A DNA stretch of 64,000 nt from assembly GCF_009806555.1 (NCBI RefSeq), contig NZ_VUOK01000061.1, positions 1 to 64,000 of the forward strand, given 5' to 3'. A program made the translations under genes and the position numbers. Below are positions 22,345-30,628 of the stretch, in pieces. Origin of the DNA: Methylobacterium sp. 2A. Lineage in GTDB: Bacteria; Pseudomonadota; Alphaproteobacteria; Rhizobiales; Beijerinckiaceae. The notes under the pieces were generated by a model. It saw nothing but the letters and a program-made list of their open reading frames with translations, did not search any database and was not told the origin of the DNA. The first letter of the stretch is position 1; each line of letters opens with the position of its first letter.

Positions 22345-22474
22345 CGGCGCGGGCGAATCCGTTCGACCGGCGCGAACCGCGCCCCCAAAGCACCGGCGGT
22401 GCTGTTGAGCCGCAGCTTTCTCATCCGATGGTTGCGGATTCCTTGCCGCCCGCCTGCGGCATGGGCGCCCGTCG

Positions 22475-23164
22475 TTACTGGCGGACCGTACACCGCTTCG
22501 TGCCGCTCCCCGCAACCTTGCGGGTCGCGAAGGTGAACACCGACCGCTCCTCAAGGGCGGCCGAGCCCGTGGTCTTCATGAAGCCGGCATAGCCCTGGCA
22601 GTTTTTCGGCGTCGGCTTTTCCTTGAGCTGCCGCCAGAAGGTGAGCTCCTTGTCGTCGAACCGGAACTCCTCGCTCTGGCAGCCGGAACTCGGGCTGCAG
22701 CCCTCCTGCACCGAATAGCCGACATCGAGGATCTTGCGGCCGGCCGGGACCTCGACGATCACGAGGCTCCGGTCCGGGCTGGTGCCCTCGTCGAGGATCA
22801 GGAGCCCCTGGACGAGGCCGATGGTATTGTAGGCGCTCCAGCCCTTCGCGTTGGTCGGGTCGTCCTCGCCCAGGACACGGTCGGTGGGCCGCTGCTCCAC
22901 GGCGCAATCGGCCTTGAGATCGGCGGTGGTCTTGCGCAGCAGGTATCGGCTGCCGACGGACTCGGTCTTCTCGGTCGCCAGCACCGTCGCGGCGGCATTG
23001 CGGTAGCAGTGCCAGACGACCGTGGTGTCGGGAGCGGGCTCCGCCCGGGCGGGGCCGATGGCAAGCCCCGGGATCAGGCCGAGCCCGAGACTCATTCCGA
23101 GACTCATTCCGAGACCGGCCGCGAGCTGGACGGCGCGGCGCTGCGGCGGGTGGGACGGCATCAT
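22475..23164 (-). CDS. Secreted hypothetical protein
   Basis: 229-aa protein with a signal peptide containing a short duplication (GMSLGMSLGLGL) and cleavage expected near GPARAEPA. The mature protein carries about six cysteines (HCYRN, DCAVE, GCSPSSGCQS, NCQGY, RCTVRQ), suggesting disulfides in the periplasm. No family recognised. It starts at the first of two adjacent ATG codons. It lies upstream of the hybrid kinase gene on the same strand, 130 bp away, and could be cotranscribed with it, but no functional link can be shown. Confidence 0.68.
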   Translation of the reverse strand: MMPSHPPQRRAVQLAAGLGMSLGMSLGLGLIPGLAIGPARAEPAPDTTVVWHCYRNAAATVLATEKTESVGSRYLLRKTTADLKADCAVEQRPTDRVLGEDDPTNAKGWSAYNTIGLVQGLLILDEGTSPDRSLVIVEVPAGRKILDVGYSVQEGCSPSSGCQSEEFRFDDKELTFWRQLKEKPTPKNCQGYAGFMKTTGSAALEERSVFTFATRKVAGSGTKRCTVRQ

Positions 23165-23280
23165 CGCATCCTCGGATCGGGTGTCTCGACTGTCGCGCCG
23201 TGGCCCGGTGGCCGGGACCGCTCGGCCTGCCAGGATACGATTCGGCGACCCGCGGCAAGGGGGCGCCGACCGGTGCAGTC

Positions 23281-25020
23281 TCAGTCCTTGCGGACCAGGG
23301 CGGTCACCGGATCGGCACCGCCGAGGCCGAAATCGGCCAGCCGGTAGGAGAGCTGCACGAAGCCGCCGTAGCGCTGGGTCTCGAACCTGATCGGGCTCGG
23401 CGACGAGAGCGGGAACGTCGTCTGCGCCTTGTCGGCCTGCATCCGCCAGTAGCGGCCGCCGACGCCGACGCTCACGGACGGCGTCAGGTCGTAGGCGATG
23501 ATGCCCTCTAGGACATAGCCGTCGCCCCGTCCGCCCTCGGCCCCCGGATTGATCGCCGACCGGAGCCAGTGGCGATCGACGCCGTCCACGGCCACGACCG
23601 GCAGGTAGGCGCCTTCCAGGCTCAACCGGACCCGGTCGAACCGGGCCTCGCCGATCAGGCCGACGCGCAGGGCGTTCCACTGCATGTTCTCGCCGAGGCC
23701 CTTGAGGTTGGCCGGATAGGACGGGACGCAGCCGTCATTCTCGGCGACCTGCCGGCAGCCATACCCGTTATACAGCTCAGAGAAGAACTGATATCCGAAG
23801 AAGCCGCCGAGCTTGAAACCGTCCCGGCGCAGCAGATTGTAGCCGAAATCGACCGCGCCATAGCTGATGTCGCCGTCCTTGATCGTCGAGATCGTCCGGG
23901 AATACGGGTTGAGGGCGGGCGGGAAATCCTCGTCCGAGAGGCGTCCGTCCGTGACGCCGCCCGCCCCGAGGAAGCCCTTGACGAACAGGCCCGTGGGATT
24001 GTGCTCGAGCCGGGCGAAGCTCTCGCCGGCATGGGCCTGCGCACCGCCGTAGATCAACCGGGAATTCGCCTGCCCCGGCCGGTGGTTGTCGTTCAGCGTC
24101 TCGCGGGGGCTGCCGGAGCTGTAGAAGTAGCGCAGCCCGCCCTCGAACGCCCAGGTCGCGGCGCTGCCCGACCTGCCGGCCGCGCCCGCCGCCGGCACAT
24201 CAGGTAGCCCGGCGCCGAACCGGTAGTTGAGGCCGGCCCGGGCCAGGAAGCCGTCCGTCGCCACGCGGGTGCCGGCGCGATAGCCGGGCAGGATGCCGGA
24301 TGCCTGCTCGGGCACGACCGCCCGGGAGCCGAGATCGTAATACAGCCCCTCGACCTTCGCGGAGAGATGCTCGCTCAAGGCGTGCTCGATGCCGGCGCCC
24401 GCCACGTAGCCGAGGCGCACCGCGCCGCCGCGGCCGTCGAACACCGATAAGGTCGGCCGCTGATCACCTCCCAGGCTCAGGGACAGGTTGTTGTCGATCC
24501 GGACGTTGCCGACGGCCAGACCGGCGGTCGCGTAGACGAAGGTCCGGTCGAGGGCGAACCCGAGCTTGCCGCGGAATGTCGCGAGATCGTCCAGCCGCTG
24601 ACCGGAATTGGCGACGCTGTTCGGGAAGGTGAAGCCGTTGACGGTGGAGACGTCGCCCTGCTGCCGGCCGTAGCCCCACAGCCGCGTGAACTGGTAATCC
24701 GCGGCGGCGCCGGCCACGAGGCCGAAGGGGGCCTGCCAGTTGTAGCCGACCTCGCCGCCCGCGATGAAGCTGCCGTCCGAGGCTTTTCGCGACGGGAGAA
24801 CGGGGCAGGCGTCACCCGGCCGCCCGGCCTGGTCCACGCAGACGAAGCGCGTGTCGCTGCCGAGGGCGCCGTAGCCGGCGAACAGGCCGCCATAGGCGCC
24901 CGACCACGTGAAGGGCGGCGGCAGGACAGGATCCGACCGGGACGGGCGGGGAAGATCCGCCGCGAGGGCGGTCTGCGACAGGAGGACGAGAAGAAGTCCT
25001 GAACCCACGGTGCGCTGCAT
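23281..25020 (-). CDS. Two-barrel outer-membrane protein
   Basis: 579-aa outer-membrane protein. A signal peptide (ending ALAADLP) precedes an Omp25/Omp31-type opacity-like barrel (about residues 35-280, beginning PFTWSGAYGGLFAGYG and closing with GLNYRFG). An Ala/Gly-rich linker leads to a second, larger barrel-like region (about 300-579) with many alternating strands (WAFEGGLRYFYSSG, GFFGYQFFSELYNG, RFETQRYGGFVQLSYRL). Family members of the first part are normally ~250 aa, so this looks like a fusion. Start ATG 25020 is preferred; a GTG 30 bases upstream is possible. Confidence 0.75.
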   Translation of the reverse strand: MQRTVGSGLLLVLLSQTALAADLPRPSRSDPVLPPPFTWSGAYGGLFAGYGALGSDTRFVCVDQAGRPGDACPVLPSRKASDGSFIAGGEVGYNWQAPFGLVAGAAADYQFTRLWGYGRQQGDVSTVNGFTFPNSVANSGQRLDDLATFRGKLGFALDRTFVYATAGLAVGNVRIDNNLSLSLGGDQRPTLSVFDGRGGAVRLGYVAGAGIEHALSEHLSAKVEGLYYDLGSRAVVPEQASGILPGYRAGTRVATDGFLARAGLNYRFGAGLPDVPAAGAAGRSGSAATWAFEGGLRYFYSSGSPRETLNDNHRPGQANSRLIYGGAQAHAGESFARLEHNPTGLFVKGFLGAGGVTDGRLSDEDFPPALNPYSRTISTIKDGDISYGAVDFGYNLLRRDGFKLGGFFGYQFFSELYNGYGCRQVAENDGCVPSYPANLKGLGENMQWNALRVGLIGEARFDRVRLSLEGAYLPVVAVDGVDRHWLRSAINPGAEGGRGDGYVLEGIIAYDLTPSVSVGVGGRYWRMQADKAQTTFPLSSPSPIRFETQRYGGFVQLSYRLADFGLGGADPVTALVRKD

Positions 25021-25059
25021 TCTGTAACCCCGATCGCGCGTCGTCTTCACCCCGCGAGC

Positions 25060-25290
25060 AACTGTTCGATGCAGTGTTTTGGTTAATATGATGTAAAAAT
25101 TGTGCCTTTGACCGATTTCGCCCCAGCGAGCGCGCAGGATGTCCGCTCTACGGCGTTTCGTTCGATTTGAAAAATATTGTTATGACCGAAAATGATATCA
25201 ATACAAATTGATATACATGAAAAACAGAAGGTGTTTCTAATTCATTTTAGATGATATTCTGCGCGAATAAAGGTGATGGCGTCCGATATT
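25060..25290. other. AT-rich intergenic segment
   Basis: Marked drop in GC within the 488-bp spacer 25051-25538. It contains a perfect 8-bp inverted repeat, ATATCAAT (25195-25202) and ATTGATAT (25207-25214). It probably holds the promoter of the outer-membrane protein gene on the - strand and possibly of the small gene on the + strand. No coding potential seen. Confidence 0.55.
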
Positions 25291-25538
25291 CCGATGCAGA
25301 TCCGATTGGCCGCCGGCCCGGGTGCCGGGCCGGGATGCGGCTTCGGGTGACGCGGGCGACGGGTGATGCAGGCCGGCATCACCCTTCGCCCTGAAGTGAT
25401 ATCCGTGTTGCGGCCTCAACCTTGGGAACCATCCTGTCGGCCCACGGCTTCCTCGGCGGGCCCTGGCAGGATCTCCGTCCGTCGCGGCTTCGTGGAGAAT
25501 GTCCGACCCTATCGGGCCGGCGAGAGAGGATTTTTCCC

Positions 25539-25787
25539 GTGCGTCATTCGCTCATCACCGCCGCGCTGCTCGCCGCCCTCGGCGGGACCCTGGCGCTCCC
25601 GGCATCCGCCGCTCCGATCGCGCCCGGCGCCGTCGCCGCGCCGGCCGGCATGGTCTCGACCGTCCAGATGGACCGGATGGAGCGTCACATGATGCGCCGC
25701 CGGATGGAGCGCCGGATGATGCGCCACCGGATGGAGCGCCACATGATGCGGCGCGAGATGCGCCACCGCATGATGCACCGCATGTGA
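25539..25787 (+). CDS. Small secreted Met/Arg/His repeat protein
   Basis: 82-aa protein. Residues 1-25 form a signal peptide (LLAALGGTLALPASAAP). The last 39 residues (44-82) contain only Met (14), Arg (15), His (5), Glu (4) and Asp (1). From residue 47 they form four tandem nonapeptides close to MERHMMRRR. GAGAGAGGA precedes the GTG start at a suitable distance. Function unknown: Met/His clusters can bind copper or silver, and the polycationic face could bind membranes or DNA. Neighbouring outer-membrane and TonB receptor genes hint at envelope or metal biology. Confidence 0.72.
   Translation: MRHSLITAALLAALGGTLALPASAAPIAPGAVAAPAGMVSTVQMDRMERHMMRRRMERRMMRHRMERHMMRREMRHRMMHRM
25677..25784 (+). 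repeat. Four 27-bp in-frame tandem repeats
   Basis: Units start at 25677, 25704, 25731 and 25758 and each encodes nine residues of the pattern MERxMMRxR. The first three are closest; the fourth (MRHRMMHRM) is diverged. The array ends exactly at the stop codon, so copy number can change without a frameshift. Confidence 0.85.
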
Positions 25788-25891
25788 GTCGATGCCGCCG
25801 CGGACCGGACGGATACCGGTCCCGCGGCGGCAGCCGGCCCCAATGGTGCTCGGAGGCCAAGCCCGTCGAAGCCGCCGCCAAGGCCGGGGGC

Positions 25892-28246
25892 TCAGAAGTC
25901 GGCGGTGAGCGAGGCCAGAAATGTCCGCGGTGTGCCGTAGCTCAGAACTCCGGCCCCCGCCGACGCCCAGTATCGCGCGCCGGCCGCATTCTCGACGTTG
26001 AAGCGCGCCGTCAGCGGCGTTCCATTGGCTTCGAAGCTGTAGCGAATGCCGAGATCGAGACGGGTGTAATCCGGGATCTTCTGCCTGTTGGCCTGATCGT
26101 AATATTGCGGCGCCGTGTAGATCACGAGCCCGGTCAGGGTTGCGCCCTTGGCGAGCCAAGCGGGTAGATCCAGCTCGCCGCCGAGATTGGCTTGCGCGGC
26201 CGGCACGCCGGGCGCCACGTGCCCGTCGAAGGTGCCCCCGGCCGTCTTCGCGAGGCGCCCGTCGATCAGCGTCAGGCCCGCCAGCACGCGGACGCCCTCC
26301 GCCGGCGCGCCGAACACGTTGAGATCGAGCCCCTGATTGGTCTGCTCGCCGTTCAGGCCGAACACCCGGGTCCGGGGTTCGAGGGTGCCGAAGGGTTGCC
26401 TGATCTCGAAGAACGCGAGCGTCACCCCGACCGGGTCGAGGTCGAGCTTCGCCCCCGTCTCGATCTGGCTGGTGACCGCCGGCGGCAGCGTCGCGGAGGC
26501 GTTGACGGCCTGGGCGGGCGCGGACGGCCCGAAGCCGAACCCTTCCGCGTAGCTGGCATACAGGGACAGCCGGTCCCAGGGCTTCACGATCAGGGCCGCC
26601 ACCGGGGTCGAGGCCGACTTGTCGTAGCGCGACTGGAAGCCCCCCTGCGGCAAAGCGAGGTCGCGCTTGATCCCCTGGAAGCGGCCGCCGGCGATCAGCT
26701 GGATGCGGCCGTCGAGGATCGAGGCCGTATCGGTGACGGCCACGCCATCCAGGTCGGACCGGGTCGTGACCGTGAGATTCCGGGCCGGCCGGATGGGCGG
26801 TGGATACAGGGCGGGCGCGTAGAGCGAGGATCGGAGCAAGTCGATGCCGGTGCGGTAGAACGGCTCGTTGCTCTCGTAATGGGTGGCGACGACGGCCAGC
26901 TCGTGATCGACGGGTCCCGTCGGGAGATGCGTGCGCAGGCCGGCCTCGCCCGACCATTGCGTATACGCGCCCGCGATCCGGCCGGTCTGCAACTGCACGG
27001 CGCCGTCCCCGCTCGTGACCGTGCCGTTCGATCCGAAGAAGTCGCGATCCGCCCGCGATCCGCCGACGGCGCCGAACAGCGTCACGTCCGGCGTGAGGTC
27101 GTATTCCGCCCGCAGGACGCCGAAGCCCTGGTCGATCTCGGCCCGTTCCCAGGGCTGCTGCACGTTGAGGCTGAGCTTGGGAGCCCTCGGGATCCGGAAG
27201 CCCGGGAGAACGGTGAAGCCATTGTTCTGGGCGTCGAAGTCGAGGTGCTGGTACCCGGCATCGAGGCTGAGCCGCAGGGCCTCCCCGCGGTAATCCAGGC
27301 CGAGCGTCAGGGCGCCCGCCCCCTGATTCAGATGATCGATCGGCGTCGCCCCGTCGCGATAGGCGCCGTTGATCCGGATCCCGACGGCGTTGCCGTCCCC
27401 GAACCGGCGGCCGACATCGAAGGCCCCGCCGACCGTGCCGGCCGAGAGGAATTGGGCTTCCACGCGGGTGAGGGGCGCCTCGGTCGCGCGCTTGGGGACG
27501 AGGTTGACGACGCCCACGGCGCTCCCGGAGGGCGGGAAGCCGTACAGGAAGGCGCCGGGCCCGCTCAGCACCTCCACCCGCTCGATCCCGTCGAGCGCAG
27601 GCTGGTGGACGCTCACGAGGCCGTACAGCCCGTCGAAGGCGAAGTCCTTGGCGTTCACCGGAAAGCCGCGGACGATGATGTTCCGCTGGGCGCTGTAGGG
27701 CGGCTGCGTCTCCCGGACGGAGGCGTTGTTGGCCAGGACATCGCCCACCGACTGGGCCTGCTGATTGCGGATCAGCTCCGCGGTGTAGTTGGCCTGCGTG
27801 AACGGCGTGTCGAACACGCTGCGGTTGCCGAGAAAACCGACCCGGCCGCCGCCCGCGACCTGGCCGCCCGCGAAGGCCGCCGGCGGCTGCCCGATCGTGC
27901 CGGTGGGCGGCGGAAATCCCGGCTTTCCTGCGCCGCCTTGGGTCTCCACCGACAACGCGTCGAGCACCACCACGTCCGGTGACGGGGACCGGCCGGCTCC
28001 GGACCCGGCCGGTGTCCCGGTCCGGGCGGTGCCCGGCCCCTGGGTCGGGCCTGCCGCCGCGACCGGCGCCCCCTCGGACGAGCCCGCCCCCGGTGGCCGG
28101 GCGGCTGAGACCTGTCCCCGCGCCGCGGTGCCCGTCGCGGCGATCACCAGGGCGGCGATCACGGCCCGCGCCGCGGGGCGGACTCCAGGCTGCTCCCGCA
28201 AAAGGTCATGCAGGACCCCTGTACCGGCCCAAAGATTGGCGCGCAT
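25892..28246 (-). CDS. TonB-dependent siderophore receptor
   Basis: 784-aa outer-membrane ferric-siderophore receptor of the FhuA/FhuE type. The order is a signal region (about 1-45), a TonB-box-like VVLDALSVETQ stretch near 92, then the plug domain (TAELIRNQQAQSVGDVLANN; RNIIVRGFPVN; IERVEVLSGPGAFLYG) and a 22-strand-type barrel ending LASLTADF with terminal Phe. Gly/Pro-rich linkers around residues 45-90 and 100-125 are unusually long. Likely iron-regulated, but no clear Fur/RirA box was identified in the AT-rich upstream spacer. No siderophore synthesis or ABC importer genes are adjacent. Confidence 0.92.
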   Translation of the reverse strand: MRANLWAGTGVLHDLLREQPGVRPAARAVIAALVIAATGTAARGQVSAARPPGAGSSEGAPVAAAGPTQGPGTARTGTPAGSGAGRSPSPDVVVLDALSVETQGGAGKPGFPPPTGTIGQPPAAFAGGQVAGGGRVGFLGNRSVFDTPFTQANYTAELIRNQQAQSVGDVLANNASVRETQPPYSAQRNIIVRGFPVNAKDFAFDGLYGLVSVHQPALDGIERVEVLSGPGAFLYGFPPSGSAVGVVNLVPKRATEAPLTRVEAQFLSAGTVGGAFDVGRRFGDGNAVGIRINGAYRDGATPIDHLNQGAGALTLGLDYRGEALRLSLDAGYQHLDFDAQNNGFTVLPGFRIPRAPKLSLNVQQPWERAEIDQGFGVLRAEYDLTPDVTLFGAVGGSRADRDFFGSNGTVTSGDGAVQLQTGRIAGAYTQWSGEAGLRTHLPTGPVDHELAVVATHYESNEPFYRTGIDLLRSSLYAPALYPPPIRPARNLTVTTRSDLDGVAVTDTASILDGRIQLIAGGRFQGIKRDLALPQGGFQSRYDKSASTPVAALIVKPWDRLSLYASYAEGFGFGPSAPAQAVNASATLPPAVTSQIETGAKLDLDPVGVTLAFFEIRQPFGTLEPRTRVFGLNGEQTNQGLDLNVFGAPAEGVRVLAGLTLIDGRLAKTAGGTFDGHVAPGVPAAQANLGGELDLPAWLAKGATLTGLVIYTAPQYYDQANRQKIPDYTRLDLGIRYSFEANGTPLTARFNVENAAGARYWASAGAGVLSYGTPRTFLASLTADF

Positions 28247-28631
28247 CGATCAGCCGTTTTGCGTGGTGGGGGTGGCTGATCGCTTCGAATTTATGAAGCA
28301 TCGAGTCAATGAATTTCTTTAAGATCTAAAATCATTCAAGTTCAATTATCGGTCAAAAAGCGAACCGAGTCTGAGACGATCTTGATGCTGCTCAAATATA
28401 GCAAGGATGTTTGCGTATATATTGCTGTTTTCGGCTTGGAAGGGGGCGGACGATACGGATGATTGGTGGCCATGATCCGCATGACGTGGGTTCGCGCGGG
28501 CCTCGTCGGCGTCGCGGCCGGTCGCATCCGGGCGCGGACGCGGCGTGCACCGGGATGCGTCCGCACGGCCGAGCCGATCGAACCATTCCCGGCGCAACGC
28601 GTTTCAGCCGACCGATGGGAGGATTGGAACG

Positions 28632-28952
28632 ATGAAGGTGCTTCTGACGGCGGCCGCGGTGAGCATCGGCCTTCTGAGCGTGGTTGGCCCGGTCACGGCG
28701 CAGCCCCGCCCGTATGACGACGGTTACGGCTACCGCGACCGCGGCTACCGGGATCGCGATGACGACGACCGGGACCGCGGCTACCGCGACCGGGACGATT
28801 ACCGCGGGCGTGCCACCTACGGGTTCGACGAGCGCGAGTATCTCCGCTGCAATCCGGATGTCCGCCGTGCCGTGGCCAACGGCCAGATGGAGTCCGGCGC
28901 CGCGCATTGGCGCGTGTTCGGGCGCAAGGAAGGCCGGCGCCTGACCTGCTGA
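28632..28952 (+). CDS. Small secreted Arg/Asp/Tyr-repeat protein
   Basis: 106-aa protein with a signal peptide (about 1-23, ending GPVTAQP). A low-complexity zone of RDRGYRDRDD-type repeats (about 27-60) follows, then a compact C-terminal motif YLRCNPDVRRAVANGQMES...FGRKEGR. This last motif resembles a short module (YLxxNPDVxxAV...HY..FGxxEGR) seen in many alphaproteobacterial surface and glycosyltransferase proteins; its role is not established. Two cysteines, one of them the last residue, may form a disulfide. GGAGG precedes the ATG. The 385-bp spacer upstream (28247-28631) is AT-rich to about 28440 and has no other supported gene. Confidence 0.7.
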   Translation: MKVLLTAAAVSIGLLSVVGPVTAQPRPYDDGYGYRDRGYRDRDDDDRDRGYRDRDDYRGRATYGFDEREYLRCNPDVRRAVANGQMESGAAHWRVFGRKEGRRLTC

Positions 28953-29036
28953 TCGCCGGCTGAAGCCGGACCCGGACGCGTTGCCCATGGCCCACGAACG
29001 AGACCGGGACGGCCGCGGGCCGGATGTCCCAGCCAG

Positions 29037-29094
29037 CCCCTCATCCTGAGGTCCCGAAGCAAGGCCCGCTTCGCGGCCATCTTAGGATGAGGGG
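29037..29094. repeat. Hairpin repeat in the 454-bp spacer before the Liv-type binding protein
   Basis: CCCCTCATCCTGAG (29037-29050) pairs with CTTAGGATGAGGGG (29081-29094) over about 12 of 14 positions. The sequence between (CCCGAAGCAAGGCCCGCTTCGCGGCC) forms an inner stem. This CCTCATCCTGAGG style is typical of dispersed repeats in Methylobacterium-like genomes. It may also stop transcription from 28632-28952. No gene is evident in the rest of 28953-29406. Confidence 0.65.
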
Positions 29095-29406
29095 GCGGGT
29101 AAGATCACCCGAGGCGCCGCCCTGCCGGGCCTGGCCGCGGACTGGTCGAGAGCCACGCCGTCGGGCGCCTGTCCGATATCGCCGGCACCGCGAGCCGTAT
29201 TCGGACGGCTCCGGGCCGCCCCTGCCGAGATCTGTCCCTCCGGATCTCGCAAGAAGTCGCGTCCGTCCCAGCACGCTTGACCCTGCTGAGCGTGGTCGAC
29301 ATGATCAGCTCTCGCCGAATCCGCGACTCGACCTGCGGCGATCTGCGGATGACTCGCGGAAGTCGGCCTGCACCCGCGATCTGATCGTCGATATCTCGGG
29401 GGGACG

Positions 29407-30540
29407 ATGAGAAGACTGCTGATGTGCAGCCTGGCCGGGCTCTTGCTCGTCGCCGGCGCGCGCGCCGAGGAGGCGGGCGCGCCGGTGAGGATCGGGGTCT
29501 CCGCCGGCGTGACCGGGCCGTATGCGGCCTTCGGCGTGCAGCTCAAGAACGGAGCCAGCCAAGCGATCGAGGACATCAACAAGGCCGGGGGACTCAACGG
29601 CCGGAAATTCGAGCCGGTCTACGGTGACGACGCGTCGGACCCGAAGCAGGGCGTTTCCGTCGCCAACAAGCTCGTCGCCGCCGGCGTGACGATGGTGGTG
29701 GGTGCGGTCGCCTCCAGCGTGTCGATCCCGGCCTCCGATGTCTTTCTCGACGCCGGCATCATCCAGGTCACCCCATCCTCCACCAACGTGAAGTTCACCG
29801 AGCGCGGGATGTGGAACACCTTCCGCACCTGCGGCCGCGACGACCAGCAGGGCGTGGTCGCCGGTGCCTATCTGGCCGACCACTTCAAGGGCAAGCGGAT
29901 CGCCTTCGTCCATGACAAGTCCGCCTACGGTAAGGGTCTGGCCCAGGAGACCCTGAACACGTTCAAGGCCAAGGGCGGCAAGGACGTGCTGTTCGAAGGC
30001 ATCAATCCGGGCGAGAAGGACTATTCCGCCCTCGTGTCCAGGCTGAAATCGGCCAACGTCGACGTGGTCTATTACGGCGGCTTCCACACCGAGGCCGGTC
30101 TGATCCTGCGCCAGATGCGCGATCAGGGCCTGAACGCGCTGTTGGCCGGCGGCGACGGCCTCTCTCCGAAGGAGTTCGTGCAGATCGCCGGCGCCGGCGC
30201 CGAGGGTACGCTGATGACCTTCTCGCCGGATGCCCGCAGGAACCCGAATGCCCAAACGGTGATCGCGGCGTTCAAGGCCAAGGCCATCGATGCCGACGCC
30301 TACACGCTCTACACCTACGCGGCCGTGCAGGTGCTCGCCCGGGCCGTGGTGGAGACCGGATCCAGCGACGGCCGGGTGCTGGCCGACTGGCTGCATCAGG
30401 GCAAGACGATCGAGACCGTGGTCGGCCCGATCGCCTACGACAAGAAGGGCGATCTCATCCGGCCCGATTACGTGATGTACGCCTGGAAGAAGGGGGCCGA
30501 CGGCAAGATCGACTATGCCGGCAACGAGCTGGCACCCTAG
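29407..30540 (+). CDS. Branched-chain amino-acid-type ABC binding protein (LivJ-like)
   Basis: 377-aa periplasmic binding protein of the Leu/Ile/Val type (type I fold). Signal peptide about 1-20 (LLLVAGARAEE), then VRIGVSAGVTGPYAAFGVQ, INKAGGLNGRKFEPVYGDD and YGKGLAQETLNTFKAKGG, all standard for LivJ/LivK. No permease or ATPase is adjacent on this strand. It may feed the Liv-type importer at 41863-46734, which has its own, quite different, binding protein, or an importer elsewhere. Converges on the SfnB-like gene. Confidence 0.9.
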   Translation: MRRLLMCSLAGLLLVAGARAEEAGAPVRIGVSAGVTGPYAAFGVQLKNGASQAIEDINKAGGLNGRKFEPVYGDDASDPKQGVSVANKLVAAGVTMVVGAVASSVSIPASDVFLDAGIIQVTPSSTNVKFTERGMWNTFRTCGRDDQQGVVAGAYLADHFKGKRIAFVHDKSAYGKGLAQETLNTFKAKGGKDVLFEGINPGEKDYSALVSRLKSANVDVVYYGGFHTEAGLILRQMRDQGLNALLAGGDGLSPKEFVQIAGAGAEGTLMTFSPDARRNPNAQTVIAAFKAKAIDADAYTLYTYAAVQVLARAVVETGSSDGRVLADWLHQGKTIETVVGPIAYDKKGDLIRPDYVMYAWKKGADGKIDYAGNELAP

Positions 30541-30628
30541 AAAGTCGCGCGAGCGCATCCCGGAGATCATCGGGCCTTCGCCGGGACGGATCGGCTCACC
30601 ACCATCCCAGCGTCCCGCGTCGGGACGC

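Noticed and set aside
28247..28440. Possible cobalamin riboswitch before the TonB receptor
   Set aside because: The leader is short and AT-rich, and I found no B12-box-like conserved sequence or the expected ~200-nt structured leader; the receptor is of the siderophore type.
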